7,320 nt of DNA, from the NCBI GenBank assembly GCA_031553975.1, contig JAVBKP010000069.1, forward strand, positions 1 to 7,320, given 5' to 3'. Positions within the stretch are counted from its first letter, which is position 1; every line of letters starts with the position of its first letter. The stretch comes from JAVBKP01 sp031553975 (GTDB lineage Bacteria > Bacillota > Clostridia > Peptostreptococcales > Anaerovoracaceae). Of the stretch, positions 1 to 6,608 are shown one piece after another. A model generated the notes under the pieces. That model saw only the letters and a program-made list of their open reading frames with translations. It did no database searches and was not told the origin of the DNA. Both the position numbers and the translations under genes were made by a program.

Positions 1-43
1 AATATTTATAAATACGATTTGTTAAGATGAAGAGAGAAAAACG

Positions 44-3000
44 ATGAGAAAAAAACCATATATTTCAATAAATGCGAAGATGTCTACCATGATTATAATC
101 ATGATGACGGTGCTTTCAGCTACATTGGGCATATTTAGCTATTATTTATATAGAGACGAGTGTTTGGAGCATAAAGCCTTGATTGCTAGTTCGGTAGCAG
201 AGGCGGTGGCCTCTAGCATTAGCATAGAAAAATTTAAAGAAATTAGCGATACTGATCAGAGAACAGAGTATTACAATGAAATACAAAATATGGCAGATAT
301 GTCTAGAGTTAGAAGCGGAATGACTTATTTGTATGGAATGTCGCGTATTGAAAAGGATGGAGAATTTCATTTTAAGTATATTTTTGCAGGATCAGCTGGT
401 GGACTTGATGGCCGGGAGGATTTTGGTAAGCTAGATAAATATGCAGAATATGCAACAGCGCCAGAGACATATGAAACAGGTTTGCCGACTAGCACAGATA
501 TTTATTTTGCAGGGAATCACTACGGTTATTTGATTTCAGCATTTTCTGCCATCAAAGACCAGAATGGGAAAGTAGTAGGTATTGTTGGTGCGGATATTTC
601 TGCAACAGATGCTATGAAGGAGATTGCAGCATACAGAACCAGAGCTATTATTGTTGTAACAGTTTTGATTCTAATTTTTGCTGTCATAGCACAATACTTT
701 GGAGATAGATTTTTTGGAAAACCAATCAAATATTTGGCAGAGACTGCAACCCAAATTGCCAAAGGTGAACGCTCTACATTTGATGGAAAACTAACAGGAA
801 ATCAAAAAACAGAGGATGAAATTACTACATTAACAGATGATTTTAGGACTATGGTAAATAAACTAAATTACAACATTGAAAAGGAAAAACGAGTAGGGAC
901 CCAGCTTCTAGCATATAATGAGATTTTGAGTAGCCTGGATATTACCAATGACAGGCGAGAATCCCTTGCGTTAATCACACATAAAATAGGTGATATTTTT
1001 GGATTTGAAAAGGTATTGATTTTCAAGAAGTGTTATAGTGACAATTCAGTTGAGAGCCTGTCCAGTTGGAGTAGCGAGAATAGCCCTACATATCATTTGA
1101 ATCTAGAGGTTATTAGCGAATTTGCAGATGAAATACCAACAGCGGGCATACTTGAATTGGATGAGGAGCGTATACAGGCAAAGAGAAAAGAAAAAGGCGT
1201 TGATGGTATGACAAAATCCTGTGTGTTGGTGGGAATATCAAAGACAGAAGATGAATCTATTTTTTTAAACTTGGGAGATTCAAAGGAGCGGTCAAAATTA
1301 GAAGAAGATGAGCGAGAGCTATTTTTGAATGTGGCAAAAACCATTTCAAATCTACTTGAAAAAATGTATCTTGAGCAAATTTCTCAGATGAAATCTATGT
1401 TCCTTGCGAATATGAGTCATGAAATTCGTACGCCTATGAACGCCATCATTGGGATGTCGGAGCTTTTATTAAATGAAACGTTGTCATCTGCTCAGACAAA
1501 GTTTGTAAATGACATCAAGACGTCTGGTGTCAATTTGCTTGGTATTATCAATGATATACTTGATTTTTCTAAGATTGAAGCAGGTAAGATTGAGATTAAT
1601 CCCATACACTTTGATTTCACTGAGTTTTTAAATAATATCAATTCAATTTTTACATTTACGACAAAATCAAAAAATTTAGAATTTATTTTTGAACTAGAGC
1701 AGACGTTACCTAGATATTTGTTTGCTGATGATATTCGTATGAGGCAGATACTCACAAACATTATTGGGAATGCCATTAAGTTCACATCAGAAGGTTTTGT
1801 TAAACTACATATTAGCATGAAAGAAAATAAGGTTTGTTTTACCATTGAAGATACAGGGATGGGCATAAAGCAAGAGGATATTGATAAGCTATTTAAGGTA
1901 TTTGAGCAAGTTGATATTAAGCAAAACAGGACTAAAACAGGGACTGGGCTAGGGCTTGCTATTAGTAAGAGTTTAGTACAAGCAATGAATGGCAAAATTG
2001 TCATTGAAAGTGAATATGGAAAAGGAACGGTATTCCATATTGAAATTCCGTTTGTCGAAGGTGATTCTAGGAAGGTTGAAAAACGAGTAGATTTCAAGAA
2101 TATTGTTTCAGCCCCAGAAGCGAAAATTTTAGTGGTAGATGACTTTGAAGTGAATTTGCATGTTATATCTGGGTTACTTAAAATGTCGGATATATACTGC
2201 GATACGGCTCTTTCAGGAAAAGAAGCTATTGACATGGTGCAAAACAAACATTATGATATGGTCTTCATGGATCATATGATGCCTGAGATGGATGGGGTGG
2301 AAACCACAGAGGCAATACGAAAACTAGACGGCTTTAGCAGTGAAGAGTATCCAATTATTGCACTTACGGCCAACGCAATTCATGGCGTAAAAGAATCACT
2401 TATTAAAAGTGGCATGAACGATTTTTTATCTAAGCCAATTGATAAAATGTTGCTGAATGAAATGCTTATTAAATGGCTTCCTGCTGAAAAAACTTATTTT
2501 GTCAATAAAAATGAAGCTATGGATACAAAATACAAGGATGTTATAGAGAAGCTTACTGCTATAAAGGGGCTAAATGTAGAGAAAGGTCTCAGTCGAATAG
2601 ATCATTCTCACAAAATGTATATCGACACACTTTCTATTTTCAACCAAACTACGGCTAAAATCATGACCGATATGTCTGTAAGTGTAGAGAGTGACATCGA
2701 TAGGTTTGCTATAGACATACATGGTTGTAAGAGTACACTGGCATCAATTGGTGCGGAAATGTTATCTCAAGAGGCAGAAAAACTAGAAAATTATGCCAAA
2801 GATAAGAATAAGCTATTTTGTAAGGCTGAATTCCCTATATTTCTACTTAAACTGAAAGGGTTAAAAGATAGCATTGACAATGTGCTAACTGACTTAAAAT
2901 CCCAACCAGTACATAAAGAAAATGGGAACATGCAAGAGTTAAAGGCATCACTTATGGCAATATCTGAGCATATGGATGAGTTAGATGCTGATGGCGCATT

Positions 3001-3157
3001 AGAGATTTTGGATGTACTTGCTAAGTGGCATTTTGGAGATGAAATAAACGTCATATTGCAGGATTTACAAGAACAAGTACAGGGTTTTACTTTTGATGAG
3101 GCAGAAAATACAATAAAAAATTTAAATGAACAGTTACGAAAGCTGGAAGAAAAATAG
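44..3157 (+). CDS. Hybrid sensor histidine kinase (Cache-HAMP-GAF?-HisKA-HATPase-REC-Hpt)
   Basis: A 1037-residue inner-membrane sensor kinase. Seen: TM helix at about 14-36, an extracytoplasmic stretch at about 37-198 that reads like a Cache/PAS-like sensor (it ends NGKVVGIVGADIS), TM2 at about 201-220 and HAMP at about 221-278. A weak GAF-like segment lies at about 290-440. The HisKA H-box (SHEIRTPMN) has H459. HATPase boxes are N572/N576, DTGMG at 603-607 and GTGLGL at 633-638. The receiver has D699/D700, phospho-acceptor D743 (MDHMMPEMDG), T775 and K797. An Hpt-like domain has H893 in HGCKS. By family knowledge the relay runs H459 to D743 to H893, then to an external response regulator. 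No regulator is encoded in the window, so the target and ligand are unknown. The roughly 75 residues after the Hpt form a helical tail with two similar half-motifs (977-992 and 1012-1027). Start ATG 44 has only a weak purine-rich ribosome site (GAAGAGAG), but TM1 supports it. Transcription probably ends at the hairpin 30 bases downstream. Confidence 0.95.
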   Translation: MRKKPYISINAKMSTMIIIMMTVLSATLGIFSYYLYRDECLEHKALIASSVAEAVASSISIEKFKEISDTDQRTEYYNEIQNMADMSRVRSGMTYLYGMSRIEKDGEFHFKYIFAGSAGGLDGREDFGKLDKYAEYATAPETYETGLPTSTDIYFAGNHYGYLISAFSAIKDQNGKVVGIVGADISATDAMKEIAAYRTRAIIVVTVLILIFAVIAQYFGDRFFGKPIKYLAETATQIAKGERSTFDGKLTGNQKTEDEITTLTDDFRTMVNKLNYNIEKEKRVGTQLLAYNEILSSLDITNDRRESLALITHKIGDIFGFEKVLIFKKCYSDNSVESLSSWSSENSPTYHLNLEVISEFADEIPTAGILELDEERIQAKRKEKGVDGMTKSCVLVGISKTEDESIFLNLGDSKERSKLEEDERELFLNVAKTISNLLEKMYLEQISQMKSMFLANMSHEIRTPMNAIIGMSELLLNETLSSAQTKFVNDIKTSGVNLLGIINDILDFSKIEAGKIEINPIHFDFTEFLNNINSIFTFTTKSKNLEFIFELEQTLPRYLFADDIRMRQILTNIIGNAIKFTSEGFVKLHISMKENKVCFTIEDTGMGIKQEDIDKLFKVFEQVDIKQNRTKTGTGLGLAISKSLVQAMNGKIVIESEYGKGTVFHIEIPFVEGDSRKVEKRVDFKNIVSAPEAKILVVDDFEVNLHVISGLLKMSDIYCDTALSGKEAIDMVQNKHYDMVFMDHMMPEMDGVETTEAIRKLDGFSSEEYPIIALTANAIHGVKESLIKSGMNDFLSKPIDKMLLNEMLIKWLPAEKTYFVNKNEAMDTKYKDVIEKLTAIKGLNVEKGLSRIDHSHKMYIDTLSIFNQTTAKIMTDMSVSVESDIDRFAIDIHGCKSTLASIGAEMLSQEAEKLENYAKDKNKLFCKAEFPIFLLKLKGLKDSIDNVLTDLKSQPVHKENGNMQELKASLMAISEHMDELDADGALEILDVLAKWHFGDEINVILQDLQEQVQGFTFDEAENTIKNLNEQLRKLEEK

Positions 3158-3186
3158 AGAATCTGGTTGGTAGTAAATGAAATTGT

Positions 3187-3231
3187 AAAATATGATTTTA
3201 TCGTTTATAACAGATAAAATCATATTTTTTT
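3187..3231 (+). terminator. Intrinsic terminator after the hybrid kinase gene
   Basis: A perfect 16-bp inverted repeat (3187-3202 with 3213-3228) encloses a 10-base loop. The 3' arm merges into a run of seven T (3225-3231). The stem is almost entirely A/T, with only two G-C pairs, but its length should compensate. It lies 30 bases after the kinase stop codon and directly before the putative promoter of the next gene, so it separates the two transcription units. Confidence 0.88.
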
Positions 3232-3232
3232 G

Positions 3233-3261
3233 TTGATTATCTATTATAAACGTTGTATTAT
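3233..3261 (+). promoter_or_regulatory. Putative sigma-A promoter for the AAA+ ATPase gene
   Basis: TTGATT (3233-3238) and TATTAT (3256-3261) are separated by 17 bases, a fair match to -35 and -10 elements. Transcription would begin near 3268, about 40 bases before the chosen ATG. The region is very A/T-rich, so chance matches are likely. Its position just after a terminator supports the call. Confidence 0.45.
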
Positions 3262-3299
3262 ATTAATATCAATATTTTGTCTACTATATCCTATGAAAT

Positions 3300-3312
3300 G
3301 AGGTGCAAAATG
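3300..3312 (+). promoter_or_regulatory. Ribosome binding site deciding the ATG 3310 start
   Basis: GAGGTG at 3300-3305 sits four bases before ATG 3310. The frame is also open upstream to a TTG at 3253, but that codon overlaps the putative -10 element, has no Shine-Dalgarno sequence, and would add residues unlike the family N-terminus. ATG 3298 overlaps the ribosome site itself. Confidence 0.75.
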
Positions 3313-4578
3313 ATAACACGTGAATTTTATCTAAAAAAGATCAGACCGTTTATTGGAAATGATTTGATTAAGGTCATAACGGGTGTAAGAAGAAGTGGGA
3401 AGTCTGTCATGCTAGAATTGATTAAGAAAGATCTGGGTCTTTCTCGTATATTGAGAGATCAGATGATTCATTTAAATTTTGAAGATATGGATAATCAATC
3501 TTTATGTGATGCTACTTCTTTGCATGAATATATTTCTACTGAAATAAAGAAAATCCAGGGTAAAGCATATTTGTTTTTTGATGAAATCCAGGAAGTGAAG
3601 GAATGGGAGAGATGTATCAATTCTCTACGTGTAAAATTTGATTGTGATATTTATATCACTGGGTCAAATGCAAAGCTTTTATCTGGTGAACTGGCCACGT
3701 ATTTGGCGGGGAGATATGTAGAGTTTGTCATATATCCGCTTTCTTTTGCCGAATTTTTAGATATTTATGGTCCTAGGCCCGATATGTCCATGAAAGAATT
3801 ATTTGAACAATATTTACTCTCTGGTGGTATGCCGTATATTGCTAACTTAAGATATATCAAAGGACCTAGCAATCAATATTTGCAGGATATTTATAATTCA
3901 ATTATATTGAAAGATATTCTAAAAAGAAATAACATACGAGATGTAGATCTTTTGGAGAAAATCATAGGGTTTCTTATGTCTAATATTGGACAGCCTTTTT
4001 CTGCCACCAGCATATCAAAATATTTTAAAAGTGAGGCTCGTCAAGTGTCCTCTGATACAATATTGAATTATATAAAGGCTTGTGAAGAGGCTTTTGTATT
4101 TTATCGGGTAAGGCGCCAAGATTTGGTGGGTAAGAAAGTTTTATCTACCAATGAAAAATACTATATGGTTGACCATGGAATTAGGGAGGCCATACTTGGA
4201 AGGAATACCAAGGATATTGGGCAAGTTCTTGAAAATATTGTATTCATGGAATTGCTTTGCAGGGGGTATAAGATTACTACGGGAAGAATAGGAGACAAAG
4301 AAATTGATTTTGTTTGTGAAAAGCAGGATAAGAAATTTTATGTTCAAGTGACGTATTTGCTTGCCTCGGAGGATACAATAAAACGAGAGTTTAGTGCTTT
4401 TGAGGGCATAAAAGACAATCATCCTAAATATGTTATTTCCATGGATCAGTTTAATCTGAGTAGGAATGGGGTCATGCATCTTAATATTTGTGATTTTCTC
4501 TTAAATCCACAGTGGTGGGGTTATCATGTATCACAGTTTTCAGACAAAATTAAAATATCAGAAGATATGGGTATATAA
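3310..4578 (+). CDS. AAA+ ATPase with C-terminal DUF4143 / PD-(D/E)XK-like domain
   Basis: A 422-residue soluble protein of the widespread AAA_14 plus DUF4143 family, whose cellular role is not established. Seen: Walker A GVRRSGKS (25-32), Walker B YLFFDEIQ with D91/E92, a sensor-1-like YITGSN (115-120), and the family's GRYVEFVIYPLSFAEF stretch (134-149). A middle region at about 200-290 looks like winged helix (QPFSATSISKYF). The C-terminal module has E308, then EIDFV (331-335) and YVQVT (344-348), in the order of a PD-(D/E)XK nuclease fold. The expected E-x-K is Q-V-T here, so cleavage activity is doubtful. The protein continues about 25 residues past the usual ending (HLNICDFLL), with a W-W-G-rich tail. 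It seems to be a single-gene unit: a terminator and likely promoter precede it, and no terminator lies between its stop and the thiT promoter seven bases on. Family call is confident, function unknown. Confidence 0.92.
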   Translation: MITREFYLKKIRPFIGNDLIKVITGVRRSGKSVMLELIKKDLGLSRILRDQMIHLNFEDMDNQSLCDATSLHEYISTEIKKIQGKAYLFFDEIQEVKEWERCINSLRVKFDCDIYITGSNAKLLSGELATYLAGRYVEFVIYPLSFAEFLDIYGPRPDMSMKELFEQYLLSGGMPYIANLRYIKGPSNQYLQDIYNSIILKDILKRNNIRDVDLLEKIIGFLMSNIGQPFSATSISKYFKSEARQVSSDTILNYIKACEEAFVFYRVRRQDLVGKKVLSTNEKYYMVDHGIREAILGRNTKDIGQVLENIVFMELLCRGYKITTGRIGDKEIDFVCEKQDKKFYVQVTYLLASEDTIKREFSAFEGIKDNHPKYVISMDQFNLSRNGVMHLNICDFLLNPQWWGYHVSQFSDKIKISEDMGI

Positions 4579-4585
4579 GTTGTTC

Positions 4586-4614
4586 TTGACACAACGCAAA
4601 AAAGAATATACAAT
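4586..4614 (+). promoter_or_regulatory. Near-consensus sigma-A promoter of the thiT leader
   Basis: A perfect -35 TTGACA (4586-4591) is followed after 17 bases by -10 TACAAT (4609-4614), one base from consensus. Transcription should start near 4620-4622, which is exactly where the TPP aptamer begins. The -35 starts seven bases after the stop of the upstream ATPase gene. Confidence 0.88.
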
Positions 4615-4620
4615 GTGATT

Positions 4621-4695
4621 ATCGCTGGGGGTGCTGTAAGAGGCTGAGAAATACCCTTTGAACCTGATTTGGTTAGGACCAACGAAGGAAAGCAT
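4621..4695 (+). promoter_or_regulatory. TPP riboswitch (THI element) aptamer
   Basis: The conserved THI-box landmarks are present in order: GGGGGTGC (4627-4634), CTGAGA (4644-4649, pyrimidine-sensing), ATACCC (4651-4656), ACCTGAT (4662-4668) and GAAGGAAAGC (4684-4693). Helices that can be paired by eye: P1 GCT/AGC (4624-4626 with 4691-4693), extendable on both sides; P2 GGGT/ACCC (4629-4632 with 4653-4656); a very short P3; P4 TTTG/CGAA (4657-4660 with 4683-4686, including one G-U); and P5 TTGGT/ACCAA (4669-4673 with 4678-4682). Thiamine pyrophosphate binding stabilises P1 and is expected to switch off the thiamine transporter gene downstream. Confidence 0.96.
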
Positions 4696-4696
4696 A

Positions 4697-4723
4697 GTTA
4701 ATAAAAATCTTGTATTTATTAAC
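4697..4723 (+). promoter_or_regulatory. Antiterminator hairpin of the TPP riboswitch
   Basis: GTTAATAAA (4697-4705) pairs perfectly with TTTATTAAC (4715-4723) over nine bases, leaving a nine-base loop. Its 5' arm overlaps the 3' side of the extended P1 helix, and its 3' arm takes the first three bases of the terminator stem. It is therefore exclusive with both and is the likely ON-state structure when TPP is scarce. Confidence 0.7.
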
Positions 4724-4753
4724 CTCCCGCGTTATAAGATGGGAGGTTTTTTT
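4721..4753 (+). terminator. Riboswitch-controlled terminator that also covers the thiT Shine-Dalgarno
   Basis: AACCTCCC (4721-4728) pairs with GGGAGGTT (4741-4748) around a 12-base loop, followed by a T run at 4747-4753. This is the OFF-state expression platform. The 3' arm GGGAGG is also the only good ribosome binding site for thiT, so the same fold hides the Shine-Dalgarno in any transcript that escapes termination. Confidence 0.9.
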
Positions 4754-4757
4754 ATTG
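4741..4757 (+). promoter_or_regulatory. thiT ribosome binding site and TTG start
   Basis: GGGAGG (4741-4746), a strong Shine-Dalgarno, is eight bases before TTG 4755. The frame is open back to a TTG at 4710, but that codon lacks a ribosome site and lies in the loop of the antiterminator. The 4755 start gives 181 residues, the usual ThiT length. Confidence 0.85.
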
Positions 4758-5300
4758 GAAGAAAAGAAAAAGTTTAAGATTACAACAAAGCAGCTGGCTG
4801 TAGTTGCCATCTGTATTGCACTGGCCTATGTAGCATCTATGATTAAATTCCAGATGCCCCAAGGAGGTTCAGTTACCGCAGGAAGAATGTTCTTCATCTG
4901 TATTATTGGATATTTTTTTGGACCAGGGATTGGTATACTAGGAGGCGTGGCATCGGGACTACTGGATATGACCATGGGGTTTTATGTAGTACATCCAGTA
5001 CAGTTCATCATGGACTATATCCTAGGATTTGGTGTACTAGGACTATCGGGATTTTTTAGAAAAACAAAATATGGACTACAAGTTGGATACTGCGTCGGCG
5101 GGCTTAGCCGGCTGGTTTGTTCTTGGCTATCTGGGGCTATATTCTTTGCAGAATACGCAGGGGAGCAAAATGCGTTCATCTATTCCATTATCTACAATGG
5201 ATCATACATAATCCCAGAAATGGTTTTAACACTTATAATCATCTCAGTGCCAGCTGTAAAGAAGGCCATTGATCAAGTGAAAAAGCAGTTGGGACAGTAA
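4755..5300 (+). CDS. thiT: ThiT, thiamine-specific S component of an ECF transporter
   Basis: A 181-residue polytopic membrane protein that should bind thiamine outside the cell and pass it in through a shared ECF energizing module (EcfA, EcfA', EcfT), which is not encoded here. Seen: a charged start (EEKKKFKITTKQ), then about six hydrophobic segments (roughly 13-30, 45-65, 66-80, 86-102, 110-132, 152-168). Family-typical stretches include GGSVT (37-41), VHPVQFIMDY (79-88), GAIFFAEYAGEQN (127-139) and YSIIYNGSYIIPE (143-155). The aromatic and polar residues of the last two match the ligand-binding end of ThiT as I know the family. A TPP riboswitch directly upstream strongly supports thiamine as substrate. 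The start is TTG 4755, judged from the GGGAGG site and protein length. The gene is followed 15 bases later by a large palindrome and faces the minus-strand ABC genes. Confidence 0.95.
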   Translation: MEEKKKFKITTKQLAVVAICIALAYVASMIKFQMPQGGSVTAGRMFFICIIGYFFGPGIGILGGVASGLLDMTMGFYVVHPVQFIMDYILGFGVLGLSGFFRKTKYGLQVGYCVGGLSRLVCSWLSGAIFFAEYAGEQNAFIYSIIYNGSYIIPEMVLTLIIISVPAVKKAIDQVKKQLGQ

Positions 5301-5315
5301 CTAAATAAAAAGGTA

Positions 5316-5373
5316 AAAGGGGACGGTTCTAATTATCTGACCAAATGGTCAACTAATTAGAACCGTCCCCTTT
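5316..5373. repeat. 58-bp near-perfect palindrome, REP-like, possible bidirectional terminator
   Basis: The outer arms form 20 perfect pairs (5316-5335 with 5354-5373), starting AAAGGGGACGGTTCT. After a two-base mismatch an inner palindrome TGACCAAATGGTCA (5338-5351) continues the hairpin, so only two internal pairs and the central AA fail. It sits in the convergent gap, 15 bases after thiT and 17 bases from the permease stop. On the minus strand the stem runs into a moderately T-rich stretch (TTTTACCTTTTTATTT), so it can plausibly end the ABC operon; the plus-strand tail is less T-rich. The GGGGACGGTTCT core resembles a dispersed repeat I recall in clostridial genomes. That it is a REP or transposon-derived sequence is inference, because only one copy is in the window and no transposase is present. 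Confidence 0.85.
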
Positions 5374-5390
5374 GTAAATAATATTTAATT

Positions 5391-6608
5391 TTATTCGTAC
5401 CTAAGGGCGTCAATAGGGTCAAGTTTAGCTGCCTTTTTAGCTGGGTAATATCCAAAGAAAATACCTACAGCCGAAGAGAAAATCGTAGCTATAATCACAG
5501 CGCCAATAGAAATAGAAGGTGGGAAGCCCACAATAAGTGCGATGATTGTAGAGGTGGTAAGACCAAATACGATACCAATGATACCTCCCATGGCAGATAT
5601 AATCATAGATTCAATGAGAAACTGGGACATTATGTCCTTATATTTTGCCCCAATGGCTTTCCGTATGCCGATTTCTTTGGTCCGCTCCGTTACCGAAACC
5701 AGCATGATATTCATAACACCAATACCACCAACCAATAGAGAAATAGCCGCAATAGCACCAATGACCAAGGTCAAAATCCCCATTATCTGATCTACCATAG
5801 CCATTTCGCTCTCGGCGGTATAGCTTCGATACAGATTCTCTCCTGCGTTGTTATGACGCCTTTCCATGAGAGTAATAATTTTTTGCAAAGTAGCATTGGC
5901 TGCTACATCTTGTTGAAAGTTAATATCCACACCAGAAAAAGAATCTCCATTCTTTGCCTGCAAATTAGTAATAACTGGAATAGGCGTGTAGACAGAAGAA
6001 TTATCGTCCATACCAAATTGTGCGAAGGTAGATTTCTTTTTCTCAAAGACACCTATGATCGATAACGAAACAGATTGATCACGAACAGTAGTGCTAATGG
6101 TTTCACCAATTACATTGAGGCGTCCAAAGAGTTGCAGTGCCAAATCACTGTCAATTACCGCTACTTGTCTTACATTCTTAATATCTTCATCCATGATAAA
6201 ACGCCCATAGGCCATATCAATATTTTCAATCTGGTCATACTGACCATTGACACCATTCAACTGTAGGGTGATAGTCTTATTGTTCTTTTGCATTTTTGCC
6301 ATATCGCCAGCATAGGGGCTAATACCTTTGATTTCATTTGGAAATGCAGCCAGGATTGCTTCCATATCAGCAGTGGTAATATAGTCTTTTTCCGAAAAAG
6401 ATTCATTTCTATTAATGCTCAAATACGCCCGTTGCACGCCAAAGGATTCAAACTCTTTTTGTATTAGACTTTGGGTGCCATCACCCAATGCTACTATGGT
6501 GATGACAGAGCTAATACCAATGATGATACCAAGCATGGTGAGAAGGGAACGCATTTTATTTGAGAAGATGGCCTCCAGGGCCACAGTGACACTTTCCCAT
6601 ATACTCAT
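5391..6608 (-). CDS. MacB-type ABC transporter permease (FtsX/MacB_PCD family)
   Basis: A 405-residue membrane protein with the standard MacB permease plan. TM1 is at about 22-42, followed by a long extracytoplasmic domain (about 43-273). Three clustered helices follow (about 275-306, 328-360 and 366-388), ending in YPAKKAAKLDPIDALRYE, a classic family C-terminus. The loop ERTKEIGIRKAIGA (308-321) is the usual contact with the ATPase. The family works as a dimer with a LolD/MacB-like ATPase. It does not carry substrate through the membrane core but drives export or mechanotransmission by outer-domain movement; the substrate cannot be read from sequence. Its ATG overlaps the ATPase stop by four bases (ATGA, 6605-6608), so the two are translationally coupled. 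AGAGGTG lies five bases before the start. The palindrome downstream is the likely end of the transcript. Confidence 0.95.
   Translation of the reverse strand: MSIWESVTVALEAIFSNKMRSLLTMLGIIIGISSVITIVALGDGTQSLIQKEFESFGVQRAYLSINRNESFSEKDYITTADMEAILAAFPNEIKGISPYAGDMAKMQKNNKTITLQLNGVNGQYDQIENIDMAYGRFIMDEDIKNVRQVAVIDSDLALQLFGRLNVIGETISTTVRDQSVSLSIIGVFEKKKSTFAQFGMDDNSSVYTPIPVITNLQAKNGDSFSGVDINFQQDVAANATLQKIITLMERRHNNAGENLYRSYTAESEMAMVDQIMGILTLVIGAIAAISLLVGGIGVMNIMLVSVTERTKEIGIRKAIGAKYKDIMSQFLIESMIISAMGGIIGIVFGLTTSTIIALIVGFPPSISIGAVIIATIFSSAVGIFFGYYPAKKAAKLDPIDALRYE

Noticed and set aside
1..43. Promoter for the hybrid kinase in the first 43 bases
   Set aside because: The stretch is A/T-rich with TATAAAT-like bases at the very edge, but no -35 partner is visible, so it cannot be told from background.
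1492..2247. 251-codon open frame on the minus strand inside the kinase gene
   Set aside because: It is a shadow of the intact HisKA-HATPase coding region. Its serine- and isoleucine-rich translation has no domain features, and there is no ribosome site or promoter.
44..3157. Link between the kinase and the ABC pair as a peptide-sensing and export module
   Set aside because: They are on opposite strands, separated by two unrelated units and terminators, and the kinase has the multi-domain phosphorelay type rather than the short BceS-like type.
4141..4479. 112-codon minus-strand open frame opposite the AAA+ ATPase C-terminus
   Set aside because: The plus-strand frame there encodes conserved family motifs (EIDFV, YVQVT); the antisense frame has no recognizable features.
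4739..4777. Possible 12-codon upstream ORF starting ATG 4739 in the thiT terminator loop
   Set aside because: It has no Shine-Dalgarno, is out of frame with thiT, and overlaps the thiT ribosome site and start; it is most likely chance.
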